Source: Hormoscilla sp. GM7CHS1pb
Lineage (GTDB): Bacteria; Cyanobacteriota; Cyanobacteriia; Cyanobacteriales; Desertifilaceae
Reading direction: 5' to 3'
NCBI GenBank assembly: GCA_014323675.1
Contig: JACONN010000003.1
Coordinates: 124,001 to 188,000 of the forward strand
DNA length: 64,000 bases
Within the stretch, counting starts at the first letter, position 1. Each line of letters starts with the position of its first letter. Below the pieces are notes generated by a model, which saw only the letters and a program-made list of their open reading frames with translations, was not told the origin of the DNA and did not search any database. A program made the position numbers and the translations under genes. Shown in pieces: positions 39,092-49,138 of the stretch.

Positions 39092-39586
39092 TTTACCTCC
39101 TAATCATGACAGACAAACCAAGGTTAATTATAGTTGCAATTTTCAGGAACAGCAAGTTCCTGGAAGGAGTTTTCTTCTGATTCTACATCTACTGGGTTGG
39201 GGGTTGGGGGTTGGGGGTTAGGAGAGTTGGTGGTAGAGTACCCAACTTCCGACCGCAAGCTGCAAGGTTATTGCTTGCAGTCTGCTCGGTTATTGCTCGC
39301 AGAGTAGCTGAGGGTTAGGGGTGGGTGCTCTCGGACACGAGTCGTGGGTTGCCTCAGCCCCAACATGCAGCTTAGATGCGTGACAGCTTATAATTAGCAT
39401 AGCTTATAGTTATCATAAAAAATCAAAATCCCAAAAAAGTAATTTATGTATCAGAGACTACAAAAAAGTCTAAATGGATAATCTATAGTTGGATATGACG
39501 ACAGTCGGGCTGGTATTACACCAGCACCTCTGCTCAAGAATCAGAAACTGAAAAGAAACCAATCTAACCAAAAAAGGAGAAAGATA
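39092..39586. other. Intergenic between divergent genes, repeats
   Basis: About 500 bp with tandem GGGGGTT words (39190-39220) and a repeated GCAAGCTGCAAGGTTATTGC / TTGCTCGCAGAGTAG stretch. It must hold promoters for both flanking genes. AAAAAGGAGAAAG before 39587 is the RBS of the repeat-protein gene. Confidence 0.5.
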
Positions 39587-41658
39587 ATGTCAACAGTAAC
39601 CTTCGGGACACTCCAATACAACCCCTTTGGGCTCAGAAATGTAGGGCAATATAGCAGCCCCACTTTGGCTGATATTGATGGCGACGGGGATCTAGATCTT
39701 TTTCTGGGAAACAAGAACGGCAAGATCATCTATTTCAAAAACAAGGGTACTGCTAGCGCTCCCACCTTCGGGACACCCAAAAACAATCGTTTTGGGCTCA
39801 CAGCTGTAAACTATTCTAGCAAACCCACGTTTGCCGATATTGATGGCGACGGAGATCTAGATTTTTTTCTGGGAGAATATCATGGCTTGATCATATATCA
39901 GGAAAACCAGGGTACTGCTAGCAGTACCGCCTTCGGGAGAGTCCAAATCAACCCCTTTGGGCTCGCAGATGTAGGGTTTGATAGCAGCCCCACCTTAGCC
40001 GATCTTGATGGCGACGGGCTTCTAGATCTTTTGGTGGGAAACTCCGACGGCAAGATCATCTATTTCAAAAACAAGAGTCTCGATATAGAGCTCTCTGACA
40101 GCAGCATCTCCGAAAACTCGGATGAGGGTGCAGTAGTGGGGACTTTCTCCATTACCGACCCCAACAATGAAGATACCTTTACCTACCAGTTGGTAGCGGG
40201 TGCAGGAGATACGGATAACGCTGCCTTCACCATTGACGGGGACGAACTGCAAATCAACAGTTCCCCAGACTTTGAAACTCAGTCGAGTTACAGCATCCGC
40301 GTCCAAACTACCTCAACTGCTGGGCTGAGTTACTCGGAGATCTTCACTATTAATGTCAAGGATGTTAATGAAGACCTATTGGATAGCAAGGATTATCAGC
40401 CCATGAAAGCTCTATATGAAGGCACGGGTGGGGCTGATTGGAAGAAAAATCGAGGCTGGGTTGACTGGGATTTCAAGAGCAAAACTCCCCCCAAAGCTTC
40501 TATTGTTGCTGGTTGGCATGGGGTGAGGGTAAGTGGCAACAGGGTGACGGGTCTCTTCCTGTCCAACAACCAACTGGATGGCACCATCCCGAAGGAGTTA
40601 GGGAATCTGGAGAATTTGGAATGGCTCGTCCTGTCCAACAACCAACTGGATGGCAGCATCCCGAAGGAGTTAGGGAATCTGAAGAATTTGGTAGTGCTCA
40701 ATTTGTCTAACAACTTCCTGACTGGCAACATCATTACGGAGTTAGGGGATCTGGAGAATTTGGGATGGCTTAGCCTGTACAATAATCAACTGACTGGCGG
40801 CATCCCGACGGAGTTAGGGGATCTGAAAAAGTTGACATCGCTCAACTTGGGCCAAAATCAACTAACTGGCGGCATCCCGACGAATTTAGGGAATCTGAAC
40901 AATTTGATATTGCTCAGCCTGTTCCGCAACCCCCTGACTGGCACCATCCCGACGACGTTAGGGAATCTGGTGAATTTGATAGATCTCAGGCTGTCCCAGA
41001 ACTCCCTGACTGGCACCATCCCGACGACGTTAGGGAATCTGGTGAATTTGAAAGGCTCTCCCTGGACAAGAACCAACTGAGTGGCAGCATCCCGAGTCAG
41101 TTAGGGAATCTGGACAATTTGGAATCGCTCTACCTAGACAACAACTCTTTGAGCGGTTCGATCCCCTCTAAGTTATTCTCCCTCAGCAATTTGAAAGTGT
41201 TCTCGTCCGACCTGGGCCCGACGGGCACTCGACATGAGGACATTCTCCGGGGCACTGCCAGCGCAGAAATAATTGCAGGTTTAGGAGATCAAGACAAGCT
41301 TTACGGAAACGACGGCGACGACAGCCTTTACGGAAACTATGGCAACGACATCCTCTATGGCGGAAATGGAGATGATCTCCTCTACGGCGGAAATGGAAAG
41401 GATACTCTCACAGGAGGATATGGCGCCGATACTTTTATCTCGGCGCCGGGCGATGATGGCGAGGATAGCGGCGATACCATCGTAGACTTTGAACTTGGCA
41501 TCGACTCCATCAGGGTAAAAGGAGGGAGTTCCGCCAAAACGCAGATCGTCTTTCAGGGCGGAAATACTCTGATTAAAGTTGGAGATGAAACCCAGGTTAC
41601 TCTACTGGACATTGATTTGACCCTGAGTAATCTTGATGATTTCATTAACTTCTTTTGA
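39587..41658 (+). pseudogene. Mosaic FG-GAP / cadherin / LRR / RTX surface protein, one frameshift
   Basis: Starts MSTVTFGTLQYNPFGLRNVG. Residues 1-165: three FG-GAP/VCBS repeats with calcium-loop DIDGDGDLD. About 165-260: a cadherin-like domain (SDSSISENSDEGAVVGTFSI, DFETQSSYSIRVQT). About 275-490: a plant-type LRR array of 24 residues per repeat (NNQLDGTIPKELGNLENLEW). After a one-base loss near 41050 the next frame continues LSLDKNQLSGSIPSQLGNL and then RTX repeats (GNDGDDSLYGNYGNDILYGG) and a C-terminal secretion-type module (DTIVDFELGIDSIRVKGG), ending at 41658. Probably a calcium-dependent, type I-secreted adhesin; restored length about 690 residues. Confidence 0.88.
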
Positions 41659-41816
41659 AGTTTACCAGGAACGAGGGGCCCGACTACTAGAACTTAGCCC
41701 ACGCGGAGGGCCCCCTCCGCTGCGCGGGCTATACATGTAAGTAGTTAGACAAAAATAATTGCACATAGCCATGGGCGCGAGAGAGTGTGTGAAATTAATT
41801 GTTTCTATGTACTAAA

Positions 41817-43622
41817 ATGGTACAGCAAGCAGATAATGATCGATTAAAAGAGGCTTTGGGTCATTACAAAGCCGGACGTCTGGATAAAGCGAGGGCTGTT
41901 TATTTGGCGATGCTCAAACAGCAGCCTCATCAGGTAGAAGCTATGCAGATGCTGGGAATTATTGCTTATCAGACGCAGGAATACGATCGGGCGATCGGCT
42001 ATTTCCAACAGGTGATATCTATAAAGCCAGATTGGCCTGAGACTTATAATAATCTGGGGGCTAGCTTCTGGGAACAGGGGAAAATAGAACAGGCGATCGC
42101 TGCCTACAAACAGGCGATCGCAGTGAAGCCTGATTATTTCGATGCTTATGATAACCTGGTTGTGGCCCTGGAAAAACAGGGAAAAAGATTAGAGGCGATC
42201 GAGCTGCTGATCCGGAATGGCGCGGCCCATGAAAAATTGGCGGCGATGCTGAAGAAGGAAAAGCGTTATCAAGAGGCGAGCGCTCATTACCAACAGGCGC
42301 TCGCCTGCTACGAAAAGGTCATTAGCATTGACCCCAAATGTGCGGATGCTTACTATAATGCAGCCAAAATTATGGAAAAGCCAAACCGCAGAGAAGAGGC
42401 GATCGCCTATTGTAAAAAAGCCATTGCCATTAAACCAAAGGCGAAATTTTACAATCAGTTGGGTAACTGCTATCAAAGATGGGGGAACTTAGCAGAGGCG
42501 ATCGCATGCTACCAAAAGGCGATCGCCCTGAAACCAGACTTTGCCGATGCCTACAGCAACCTGGGTGTTGCCCTGCAAGAACAACTGAAATTACAAGAGG
42601 CGATGAGCTATTTCCGCCATGCTATTGCCTTAAAGCCAGATCAAGCAGAGACCCACTTAAATCTGGGAATGTGTTTGTTATCATTGCAGGACTTTCAGCA
42701 AGGATTTGTAGAATATGAATGGCGCTGGCGCCTAAAAGCACAGCCTCCGACCCCGGAACAAATCTTGGGAAAACCTCTTTGGGATGGTTCGCCACTGGCA
42801 GGAAAAACTATTCTCCTACATACAGAACAGGGATACGGGGACGCTATCCAGTTCGTCCGTTACGCGCCCTTAGTAGCCCAGCGGGGTGCTGGTAAAGTAA
42901 TTTTGGAAACCAATCGGGCTCTCAGGCGCTTGTTTACTACGGTCTCTGGGATTCAAGAGGTGGTAGTCAAGGGCGAACCATTACCAGCCTTTGACCTGCA
43001 AGTCCCCCTAATGAGTCTCCCCCGCATCCTGGGTACGACTATAGAAACTATTCCGGCTCGAATACCCTATTTGTACGCTGAAGAGAAGGACGCCGCGGTG
43101 CCTGGAGCGTTGCCGCGTCCTTCAGGACAAGAGCACGCGGAAGGCGCCGTCAAGTACAGTGAATTACTACGAACGGAAGGAGAGGTAAAAGTCGGCATTG
43201 TGTGGGCTGCTAAAAGTCATGCAGCTAGCAAGCGGTCTTGTCCAGTTTCCCTATTTCTGGAACTGTCCCAGATCCCATGGGTTTCTCTTTATAGTCTGCA
43301 AAAGGAACATACAGATATCCTGGATGGGGCACCTATACAGGATTTAAGAGAGCTGTTGCATGATTTCGCTGATACTGCTGCCGTTATCTCACAATTAGAC
43401 TTAGTTATATCTGTAGATACATCAGTTGCCCATTTAGCAGGTGCTTTAGGAAAACCTGTCTGGGTGCTGCTACCTTTTTCTCCTGACTGGCGCTGGTTGC
43501 TCGATCGATCGGATAGCCCCTGGTATCCGACAATGCGGCTATTTCGTCAAGCAAAACCGGGAGACTGGCAGACGGTGTTTGCCCAGGTTAAGGCAGCATT
43601 AACTGTCCCGGGTGAGTTGTGA
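41817..43622 (+). CDS. TPR-repeat glycosyltransferase-like protein, copy 2
   Basis: Same domains and C-terminal 518 residues as the copy at 37286-39091. The first 83 residues differ at about ten positions (for example KQQPHQVEAMQML versus SQQPELVEAMRML). The duplication begins exactly at the ATG, so the RBS of copy 1 is missing: only TTGTTTCTATGTACTAAA precedes it, and translation might be poor or start at TTG 41799. It is 158 bp after the repeat protein on the same strand. Confidence 0.88.
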   Translation: MVQQADNDRLKEALGHYKAGRLDKARAVYLAMLKQQPHQVEAMQMLGIIAYQTQEYDRAIGYFQQVISIKPDWPETYNNLGASFWEQGKIEQAIAAYKQAIAVKPDYFDAYDNLVVALEKQGKRLEAIELLIRNGAAHEKLAAMLKKEKRYQEASAHYQQALACYEKVISIDPKCADAYYNAAKIMEKPNRREEAIAYCKKAIAIKPKAKFYNQLGNCYQRWGNLAEAIACYQKAIALKPDFADAYSNLGVALQEQLKLQEAMSYFRHAIALKPDQAETHLNLGMCLLSLQDFQQGFVEYEWRWRLKAQPPTPEQILGKPLWDGSPLAGKTILLHTEQGYGDAIQFVRYAPLVAQRGAGKVILETNRALRRLFTTVSGIQEVVVKGEPLPAFDLQVPLMSLPRILGTTIETIPARIPYLYAEEKDAAVPGALPRPSGQEHAEGAVKYSELLRTEGEVKVGIVWAAKSHAASKRSCPVSLFLELSQIPWVSLYSLQKEHTDILDGAPIQDLRELLHDFADTAAVISQLDLVISVDTSVAHLAGALGKPVWVLLPFSPDWRWLLDRSDSPWYPTMRLFRQAKPGDWQTVFAQVKAALTVPGEL

Positions 43623-43666
43623 GAGCAACAACCAAAAATTCCGGTAATGAATATTGGATCGAGGTT
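41817..43666 (+). repeat. Right arm of an 1850-bp inverted duplication
   Basis: Mirror copy of 37242-39091. It ends after CCGGTAATGAATATTGGATC. Together with the left arm it encloses the divergent 2.7-kb centre holding the LRR/RTX gene. Confidence 0.9.
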
Positions 43667-43996
43667 GAGAATAGAGATGAAAGGGGTTAACTCTATGTCG
43701 CCCCCCCAGTGCCACGGTCCGGACTATTGCTCGATCGTCATCATCCACCAGCATAAATTTCCAATAGGTCGCCTCTGTCTCTTGATAGGAGTTAGACAAC
43801 ATTAAATCAGATAGTTGGGTCTTGCGCACCGCTCATCTGACTGACTTGACTCGCACAACTTTTTTTCTTGAACTCACATTAATTAATTATTCTTAAGAAC
43901 AAACAACTAACAGCTAACAACAAACAAAAAATCAGGGCTCGATCGGGCAGCGGAGGGGGCCCAGCATCGGAAGGCGTCGGGCCCTGCCCCTGCAAC

Positions 43997-45514
43997 TTAA
44001 AACTCGAAACTCTCTTCACCGGTACCTTGATGTATGGTTTTTACCCATTTCAGGCGTTTAGGTCTGACTGAGATCCGGGCAGCGGTACTAGCGACAATCA
44101 GCAACCAGTGCAGCATATATAAAGTGCCGCGCATTGTCTGAAGTAAGGTCACCAAAATTTTCCGCAGACTGGCGCACTCTCCCGACTCTTTAGAGATCCG
44201 CCGCAAACCCGTAAACATGGCCACCAATGACATGCCCAGCATCAGAGCAGTCATCGGACTCAGCACCGGCAGTCGGTTGCGAGCGATCGCCATCAAGCAG
44301 TCTGGCAGAGCAGCATTGGGTAAGAAATACTGGATCATCCAGAACATGAACATATCCCAAGTTTTGCGCCACCCCATCCGGTTGCTAAAAATCAGCCGCC
44401 AGTAGTCCAGATAGCGTTGATATCCCCCTTCGCTCCAGCGGTTGCGCTGATGCCAAAGGGATAGAGCACTGGTAACACCTTCTTCAAGCACAGCGGGTTC
44501 GAGCATAAATTCAATATCCCACTGGTTCAGATGTAAGCGGATAGTTAAATCCAGGTCATCAGTGATCGTCTCCTCATTCCAGCCCCCACAGCTATACATT
44601 GCCTCCCGGCGGACGAACTGACCGTTACCCCGCAGTTCTCCAATGCCGGAGATCGCGGTCCGCTGCTGCTGGAAATAGCTATCGAGGCCCATTTCAGCGC
44701 TTTGTCCCCGGGTCCAGAAGTTGACCCCCTCATTAGCGATCGCCTTGCGCATCTGCACCGCCCCCACCTGGGACCGTTGAAACATCGGCAACACCCGTTT
44801 GAGCATATCCGGCTTCACCTGAGCATCAGCATCAAAGACCGCCAAGACCTCCCCTTTTGTCAGGGGCAATACCTGATTTAGGGCCCCTGATTTCCCGCCA
44901 GTAGCATTTGCTGCACGGCGGAGCACTTTCAGCTGGTCATATTTTGTCTGCATGCTTGACAACACCAGTGCGGTTGAGTCTGTACTATAATCGTCTATCA
45001 CCCATACTTCATATCTTTCGCTAGGATAGTCCTGATTGCAGAGCATCTGCACCAGCCTACCAATGACAGCTTCTTCATTTTTCGCTGCCACCAGCAAAGA
45101 TACATAGGGCCATTCACAGAGGGGTTCATCCGACAATGGTTTTGGCACCAGCAATCTTTGAGCAGTCAACACCCGCACCGCATGAATTGACATGATCGCA
45201 GTCATCCCGACCACGAACCCAAAACCCCAAGAAAATAAATGTAGGGCGATCGTCCCACTCCAAATCACGATCAACAGCACAGCTGCTTTGCGTCTGCGTC
45301 CTGAATAGCCCCGATACTCAACCGATGTCTCGACCGAAGCATCTCTTTGTGTATCTTGACAAGTCTGAGAGGCGCCGCAGCCCGTAGAGGCAGCGCAGCC
45401 CGTAGAGGCGAGCGGTGAGTGCTTGTCAACAGAGACAGCAGGTTTGTCAGACAATAAGCTACAAGCCTCCTCTATTGAGTAGCCATCCTTTTCTGACCAG
45501 GAATTCTCCGACAT
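43997..45514 (-). CDS. mgdA: Membrane glycosyltransferase family 2, MgdA-like glucosyl-lipid synthase
   Basis: 505 residues. Strongly resembles the Synechocystis sll1377 type, which makes monoglucosyldiacylglycerol, the precursor of thylakoid galactolipid. Order: disordered N-terminus; two membrane helices (AAVLLIVIWSGTIALHLFSW, GFVVGMTAIMSIHAVRVL); GT2 domain with VSLLVAAKNEEAVIGRLVQM, VIDDYSTDST, AVFDADAQV, GELRGNGQFVRREAM, EETITDDLDLTIRLHLNQWD and QRNRW; then C-terminal helices. All D, D, D, QxxRW positions are present. In the N-terminus a 16-bp direct repeat (45376-45391, 45394-45409) adds a doubled ASTGC motif. Assigned from recalled family motifs. Confidence 0.75.
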   Translation of the reverse strand: MSENSWSEKDGYSIEEACSLLSDKPAVSVDKHSPLASTGCAASTGCGASQTCQDTQRDASVETSVEYRGYSGRRRKAAVLLIVIWSGTIALHLFSWGFGFVVGMTAIMSIHAVRVLTAQRLLVPKPLSDEPLCEWPYVSLLVAAKNEEAVIGRLVQMLCNQDYPSERYEVWVIDDYSTDSTALVLSSMQTKYDQLKVLRRAANATGGKSGALNQVLPLTKGEVLAVFDADAQVKPDMLKRVLPMFQRSQVGAVQMRKAIANEGVNFWTRGQSAEMGLDSYFQQQRTAISGIGELRGNGQFVRREAMYSCGGWNEETITDDLDLTIRLHLNQWDIEFMLEPAVLEEGVTSALSLWHQRNRWSEGGYQRYLDYWRLIFSNRMGWRKTWDMFMFWMIQYFLPNAALPDCLMAIARNRLPVLSPMTALMLGMSLVAMFTGLRRISKESGECASLRKILVTLLQTMRGTLYMLHWLLIVASTAARISVRPKRLKWVKTIHQGTGEESFEF

Positions 45515-46010
45515 AAGTACTTTTACATTAGAATTATTTTTGACACATAATAGTCATACCTCGTCGAATCTCAATCCTGATGTCCTGTTTGCCGCCTGGT
45601 CTCCTGGGTAGTGCTTCTAGAACTCCCAGGAGACACGGCCACCAGTTGTGCAGCGCTTCGATGTGCTCTGCGCGCGCTAATCGCACTGCTTAATGTACTC
45701 TGTGTGCGCCTCGTTCCCAGGCTCCGCCTGGGAACGCACTACGCAGAGCATTAATCGCACATCGGTATCTCCCCGTCCTTGTGCGATTAGGCGGCTGTCC
45801 GGAGAGACCTCGCCCCGATATCTTCTCTTTTGTGCGGGTCCCCACCAGTTGTGCGACTAGCGTTTCCGGGAGACATCGAACTCCGAGAAGCTATCGAAGG
45901 GGGACACTCGGGCACAGCCGCAAGTCCAATCGACGAATTCGCTTTCTGTTTGATACGCACGCTCCCGGCCCCCACCGCTGCACGGGGATTCCCTCTATTA
46001 TAGGCAATTA
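45515..46010. other. Repeat-rich intergenic region
   Basis: No conserved gene. It contains a perfect CTCGTTCCCAGGCTCCGCCT palindrome (45710-45736) and several copies of GTGCGATTAG / CTAATCGCAC and CTCTGCG words arranged as direct and inverted repeats. Confidence 0.6.
45710..45736. repeat. Dispersed CTCGTTCCC palindrome, type copy
   Basis: GTTCCCAGGC-TCC-GCCTGGGAAC is a perfect hairpin. Related copies: 6393-6415, 26381-26404, 32066-32088, 46141-46163, 46200-46222, 46964-46987 (inside a CDS), 49383-49406 (inside intron D), and weaker ones near 4764 and 11744. Confidence 0.85.
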
Positions 46011-46123
46011 GGCGTTGCACATTTTGGGGATGATGCCTACGCATGCACATAACTTAAACTGGCTTGTAGTCTAGGTTTAAGACTTCTGCAACTATGCCCA
46101 TCATCCCGTAATTGTGCAACGCC
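46011..46123 (-). mobile_element. 113-bp MITE with IS1-type ends (copy 2)
   Basis: Inverted copy of 4070-4182, same length, with internal CTAGACTACAAGCCAGTTT (minus strand) almost conserved. It is flanked by a perfect 8-bp duplication GGCAATTA (46003-46010, 46124-46131). Two CTCGTTCCCACGGCTCTGCC palindromes follow at 46139 and 46198. Confidence 0.9.
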
Positions 46124-46391
46124 GGCAATTATATCGCCTCGTTCCCACGGCTCTGCCTGGGAATGTAATCTTTGTTAAACTAAACTAGTGATTGCCCTCG
46201 TTCCCACGGCTCTGCCTGGGAACGCGTGCCGGGACTGGCGATCGCCTGCTCTACTGTGCTGGGACTGTGCGAGACTGGTGATAGGGTACTGCCTATGACA
46301 ACAGACAACTGACCACGTACCAGTATCCAGCCACCCGATGCCAGATCTCATGCTCACAACTAACCACTAACAACTGACAGAAGATGGGAGT

Positions 46392-46787
46392 ATGGACCAC
46401 CTAGAGAAGATCCAGCCAGCCGATAACCGCGCCGTGGGTGTATATCTGCCTTACTACCAAAGGAACAAGCGGACATGGTTACCGAAAGCGATCTGCCTCT
46501 ATCAAAAGGCGTCTTTGGAAGGTGAGCGTAAAATAGAAGGGGGTGAAAGCATCCTGTTCCTGGCAACGTGGTTAGTTTCTACCCTACCAGCAGATATGAC
46601 TCGTTGCCAGCTCCAGTTTGATGGCAATGCGGATCTGACTTACGAACTGGAGCTGGTAAATCATATGTTTGTCGATTTCCTGATTGAGGTGATGATGAAC
46701 TACAAGCGTTCTCAGGCGACAGATTTTCCACAAGCTTTTTACCGTAAGCTGTTACGCTTGGATGCGGATGAAGAAGAAGATGAATAA
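46392..46787 (+). CDS. ebsA: EbsA-like protein (type IV pilus/biofilm-related)
   Basis: 131 residues. Motifs AVGVYLPYYQRNKRTWLPKA, SLEGERKIEGGESILFLATW, LPADMTRCQLQFDGNADLTY and DFPQAFYRKLLRLDADEEED agree with the small EbsA family of cyanobacteria, first described in Synechococcus as part of the type IV pilus assembly complex that represses biofilm formation. Its 3' end overlaps the next gene's likely ATG by 8 bp, suggesting coupling. Assignment from memory of the family. Confidence 0.65.
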   Translation: MDHLEKIQPADNRAVGVYLPYYQRNKRTWLPKAICLYQKASLEGERKIEGGESILFLATWLVSTLPADMTRCQLQFDGNADLTYELELVNHMFVDFLIEVMMNYKRSQATDFPQAFYRKLLRLDADEEEDE

Positions 46788-48027
46788 TTCTGTCGGAGAG
46801 GAGAAGGTGCCAAAGTACTCTAGATATCTCCTAGTTGGCTCTCTGGAGGCTAACACTGGTAAGTCAGCTACCGTTCTGGGACTGGCGAGTCAGTTGCGCG
46901 AGAAGGGACTGCCCATAGTCTACGGGAAGCCTCTGGGAAACAGTATCGGCTCGAAAAATGCACGTTCCCAGGCAGATCCGTGGGAACGAGGGCCCCAAGT
47001 AGGGGACGCCGATGTTGAGTTTATTGCTTCAACTCTGGAACTGCCACCCGCTCTCCTGCTACCAACAATTCTGTGTGTGGATGAGCAGTCGATTGAAACT
47101 GGCCTATCTGTGGGTAAAGATTCGTCTGCGAAGACGCTACGCGATCGGTCCGCGGACGGCCCGAAAAATCGAACAGGCAGGTCAGGGTTACTTGAAATTT
47201 ACTCCCAAGTGCCGTCGGACTCTCTGGTGTTGCTGGAAGGACCAGGAACGTTAGCAGAGGGTAGTTTATTTAATTTGTCTTTGCTACAGATAGCGACGGT
47301 GGTAGAGGCAGCGGTGCTACTGGTGGCGAGATTTAACTCAGAAGGGATGGTGGATGAGCTGTTGTCGGCAAAACAGCGCCTGGGCGATCGGTTGGTGGGA
47401 GTGTTGATTAACGATATTACCAATGAAAAGCGCGGAAATGTCCAACAAACCATTGTACCGTTTTTGGAAGCTCAGGGGATACCGGTGTTGGGCAAATTGC
47501 CCAGAAGCAATTTACTCCAAAGTGTAAGTGTTTTTGAACTGGTGCAGCAGCTAGATGCTGAGGTACTCTGTTGCCCAGACAGGCTAGATTTGATGGTGGA
47601 AAGCCTGAGAGTCGGGGCGATGAATGTTAACTCGGCGCTAAGATATTTCGCGAAAGGGGAAAATATGGCGGTGGTGACGGGAGGCGATCGCACGGATTTG
47701 CAGCTAGCAGCCCTGGAGACTTCTACTCAATGTCTGGTGCTGACAGGTCTGATCCCACCCTCGGAGATGATCCTCAACCGGGCGGAAGAGTTAGAGGTGC
47801 CGATTCTGTCGGTTGACAAAGATACCCTGAGTACGGTAGAAATCATTGACAGTACTTTTGGCAGAGTGCGCCTGCGGGAACCGGTGAAGGTGGAATGCAT
47901 CCAAAAGCTGATGGCATCTCATTTTGATATTGACAGATTGCTGGAACTGCTGGGCCGCATCCCGGAGCACGAGCGCATAAGCGAGTGCGGAGAGGAGAGG
48001 ACTGTGGCTCCGGCTGGGAAGGGTTGA
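46780..48027 (+). CDS. Phosphotransacetylase-family protein (P-loop + DRTGG domain)
   Basis: Resembles the N-terminal part of long phosphate acetyltransferases without the catalytic PTA domain. BioD-like P-loop: YLLVGSLEANTGKSATVLGL; then DSLVLLEGPGTLAEG, VVEAAVLLVARFNSEGMVDE, GVLINDITNEKRG, IPVLGKLPRSNLL, and a C-terminal DRTGG domain (MAVVTGGDRTDLQLAALETS). ATG 46780 is preferred; the frame is open from 46762. Two in-frame inserts are visible: a CGTTCCCAGGCAGATCCGTG palindrome (46963-46988, ARSQADPWERG) and a GCGAAGACGCTACGCGATCG stretch near 47130 (SAKTLRDRSADG). Both interrupt the family pattern without breaking the frame. Confidence 0.8.
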   Translation: MNNSVGEEKVPKYSRYLLVGSLEANTGKSATVLGLASQLREKGLPIVYGKPLGNSIGSKNARSQADPWERGPQVGDADVEFIASTLELPPALLLPTILCVDEQSIETGLSVGKDSSAKTLRDRSADGPKNRTGRSGLLEIYSQVPSDSLVLLEGPGTLAEGSLFNLSLLQIATVVEAAVLLVARFNSEGMVDELLSAKQRLGDRLVGVLINDITNEKRGNVQQTIVPFLEAQGIPVLGKLPRSNLLQSVSVFELVQQLDAEVLCCPDRLDLMVESLRVGAMNVNSALRYFAKGENMAVVTGGDRTDLQLAALETSTQCLVLTGLIPPSEMILNRAEELEVPILSVDKDTLSTVEIIDSTFGRVRLREPVKVECIQKLMASHFDIDRLLELLGRIPEHERISECGEERTVAPAGKG

Positions 48028-48029
48028 AG

Positions 48030-48104
48030 GTGAATAGGGAACAAAGACGGAAGGCGGCCAAAAAGAAAGGTAAAGGCGATCGCGGTATCGGTGGTAATAA
48101 TTGA
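48030..48104 (+). CDS. Tiny basic protein (24 aa), uncertain
   Basis: GTG 48030, 2 bp after the previous stop and behind GAAGG, encodes VNREQRRKAAKKKGKGDRGI then GGNN. It is highly basic. Position and coupling make expression possible, but there is no known family. Confidence 0.3.
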   Translation: MNREQRRKAAKKKGKGDRGIGGNN

Positions 48105-49138
48105 CTGACGGATATCTTGTGTTCCCTTCCTACTTCTGGCATTCAACAATTCCTTTTGCAGTCCAAAGCGATCTGGTATTTCCTTTAATGTGTTGCCGAC
48201 ATTCTCGTAACAGCGATCGCAGTGGAGTGAGAGAGGAGGCGATCGCTATTTTATTATGGTCAGCCATGACAGCGGACTATTCCTTTTTACTGCTATCCCC
48301 GAAAATAGGTGGAATATTATTTGAGCTAACTATCTTTCTTTTGGTAAACTTAGATTTATCGGGAGATCGCCTATTTGGAAAGGATTCCTGCTGGCTTCCC
48401 CGGTCAGATGCTTCTGTTGGTTGACTGGGGGCAGGTGTTTCTTTGAAAATCGGACTGAGAGGTTGCGATCCCCCCCTTCGAGATAGCTCCCGAACAGAAG
48501 GCGCGATCGGGTCTACCGTTCCGGAAAAATCGGAAGCTTCTTGGGTTTGCTCGCCTGGATCCTCTTCTATAAAGATCTGGGACACCAATGGTTTATCTGG
48601 CTGTGCCTCAACCTCCGACTTTGTCATGTCTGGGTTCGGCAATGAGAAAGCACCCCCCGGCTTGTTTCTCAAGATGGGAATACTTGAAGTCCTCTCTATC
48701 GGCTTAGTCCCGTCTTCATCTGTGGTAAATAAGCTAGACTCAGACGGCTTTTGATCCCGTTTAATCCTTGGAGGTTGAGCTAAAGTTTGTGAGTGTGGCA
48801 GTTCGACTTCCTGTTGTGGTAGGCTATCTGGCGTACCTGACAGAGAATCTGGTTCTAGTGGCTGCTTCCTGTACCCGATCGCAAGATTTGACCAGTTATC
48901 AGGCTCCCAAACAATTCTGCCTTGTACGGGTCCAGCGGATCCATCCGGCAAAGACTGAATTTTAGCACTTAGGGTGATGCTTCGTTTCAGGGAAGCCGAA
49001 ACCAGAAAAATACTGCCGTAGATTAAAGTGTCTTGGGGAAGCCTATCGACGAGTAGTCTAATTTCACGGGCACCTGGGGTCAGCTGGTTGGGTTGCACGT
49101 CAACTTCAGAAATGCGCGATATCAGTTGACAGGGAACG

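Noticed and set aside
42189..42476. Antisense ORF also present at 38432-38719
   Set aside because: Shadow frame of the TPR repeats; it appears twice only because the gene is duplicated.
43599..43829. Minus-strand ORF with MLVDDDDRAIVRTV, reminiscent of a response regulator
   Set aside because: Too short, overlaps the end of the duplicated TPR-GT arm; the acidic run alone is not a receiver domain.
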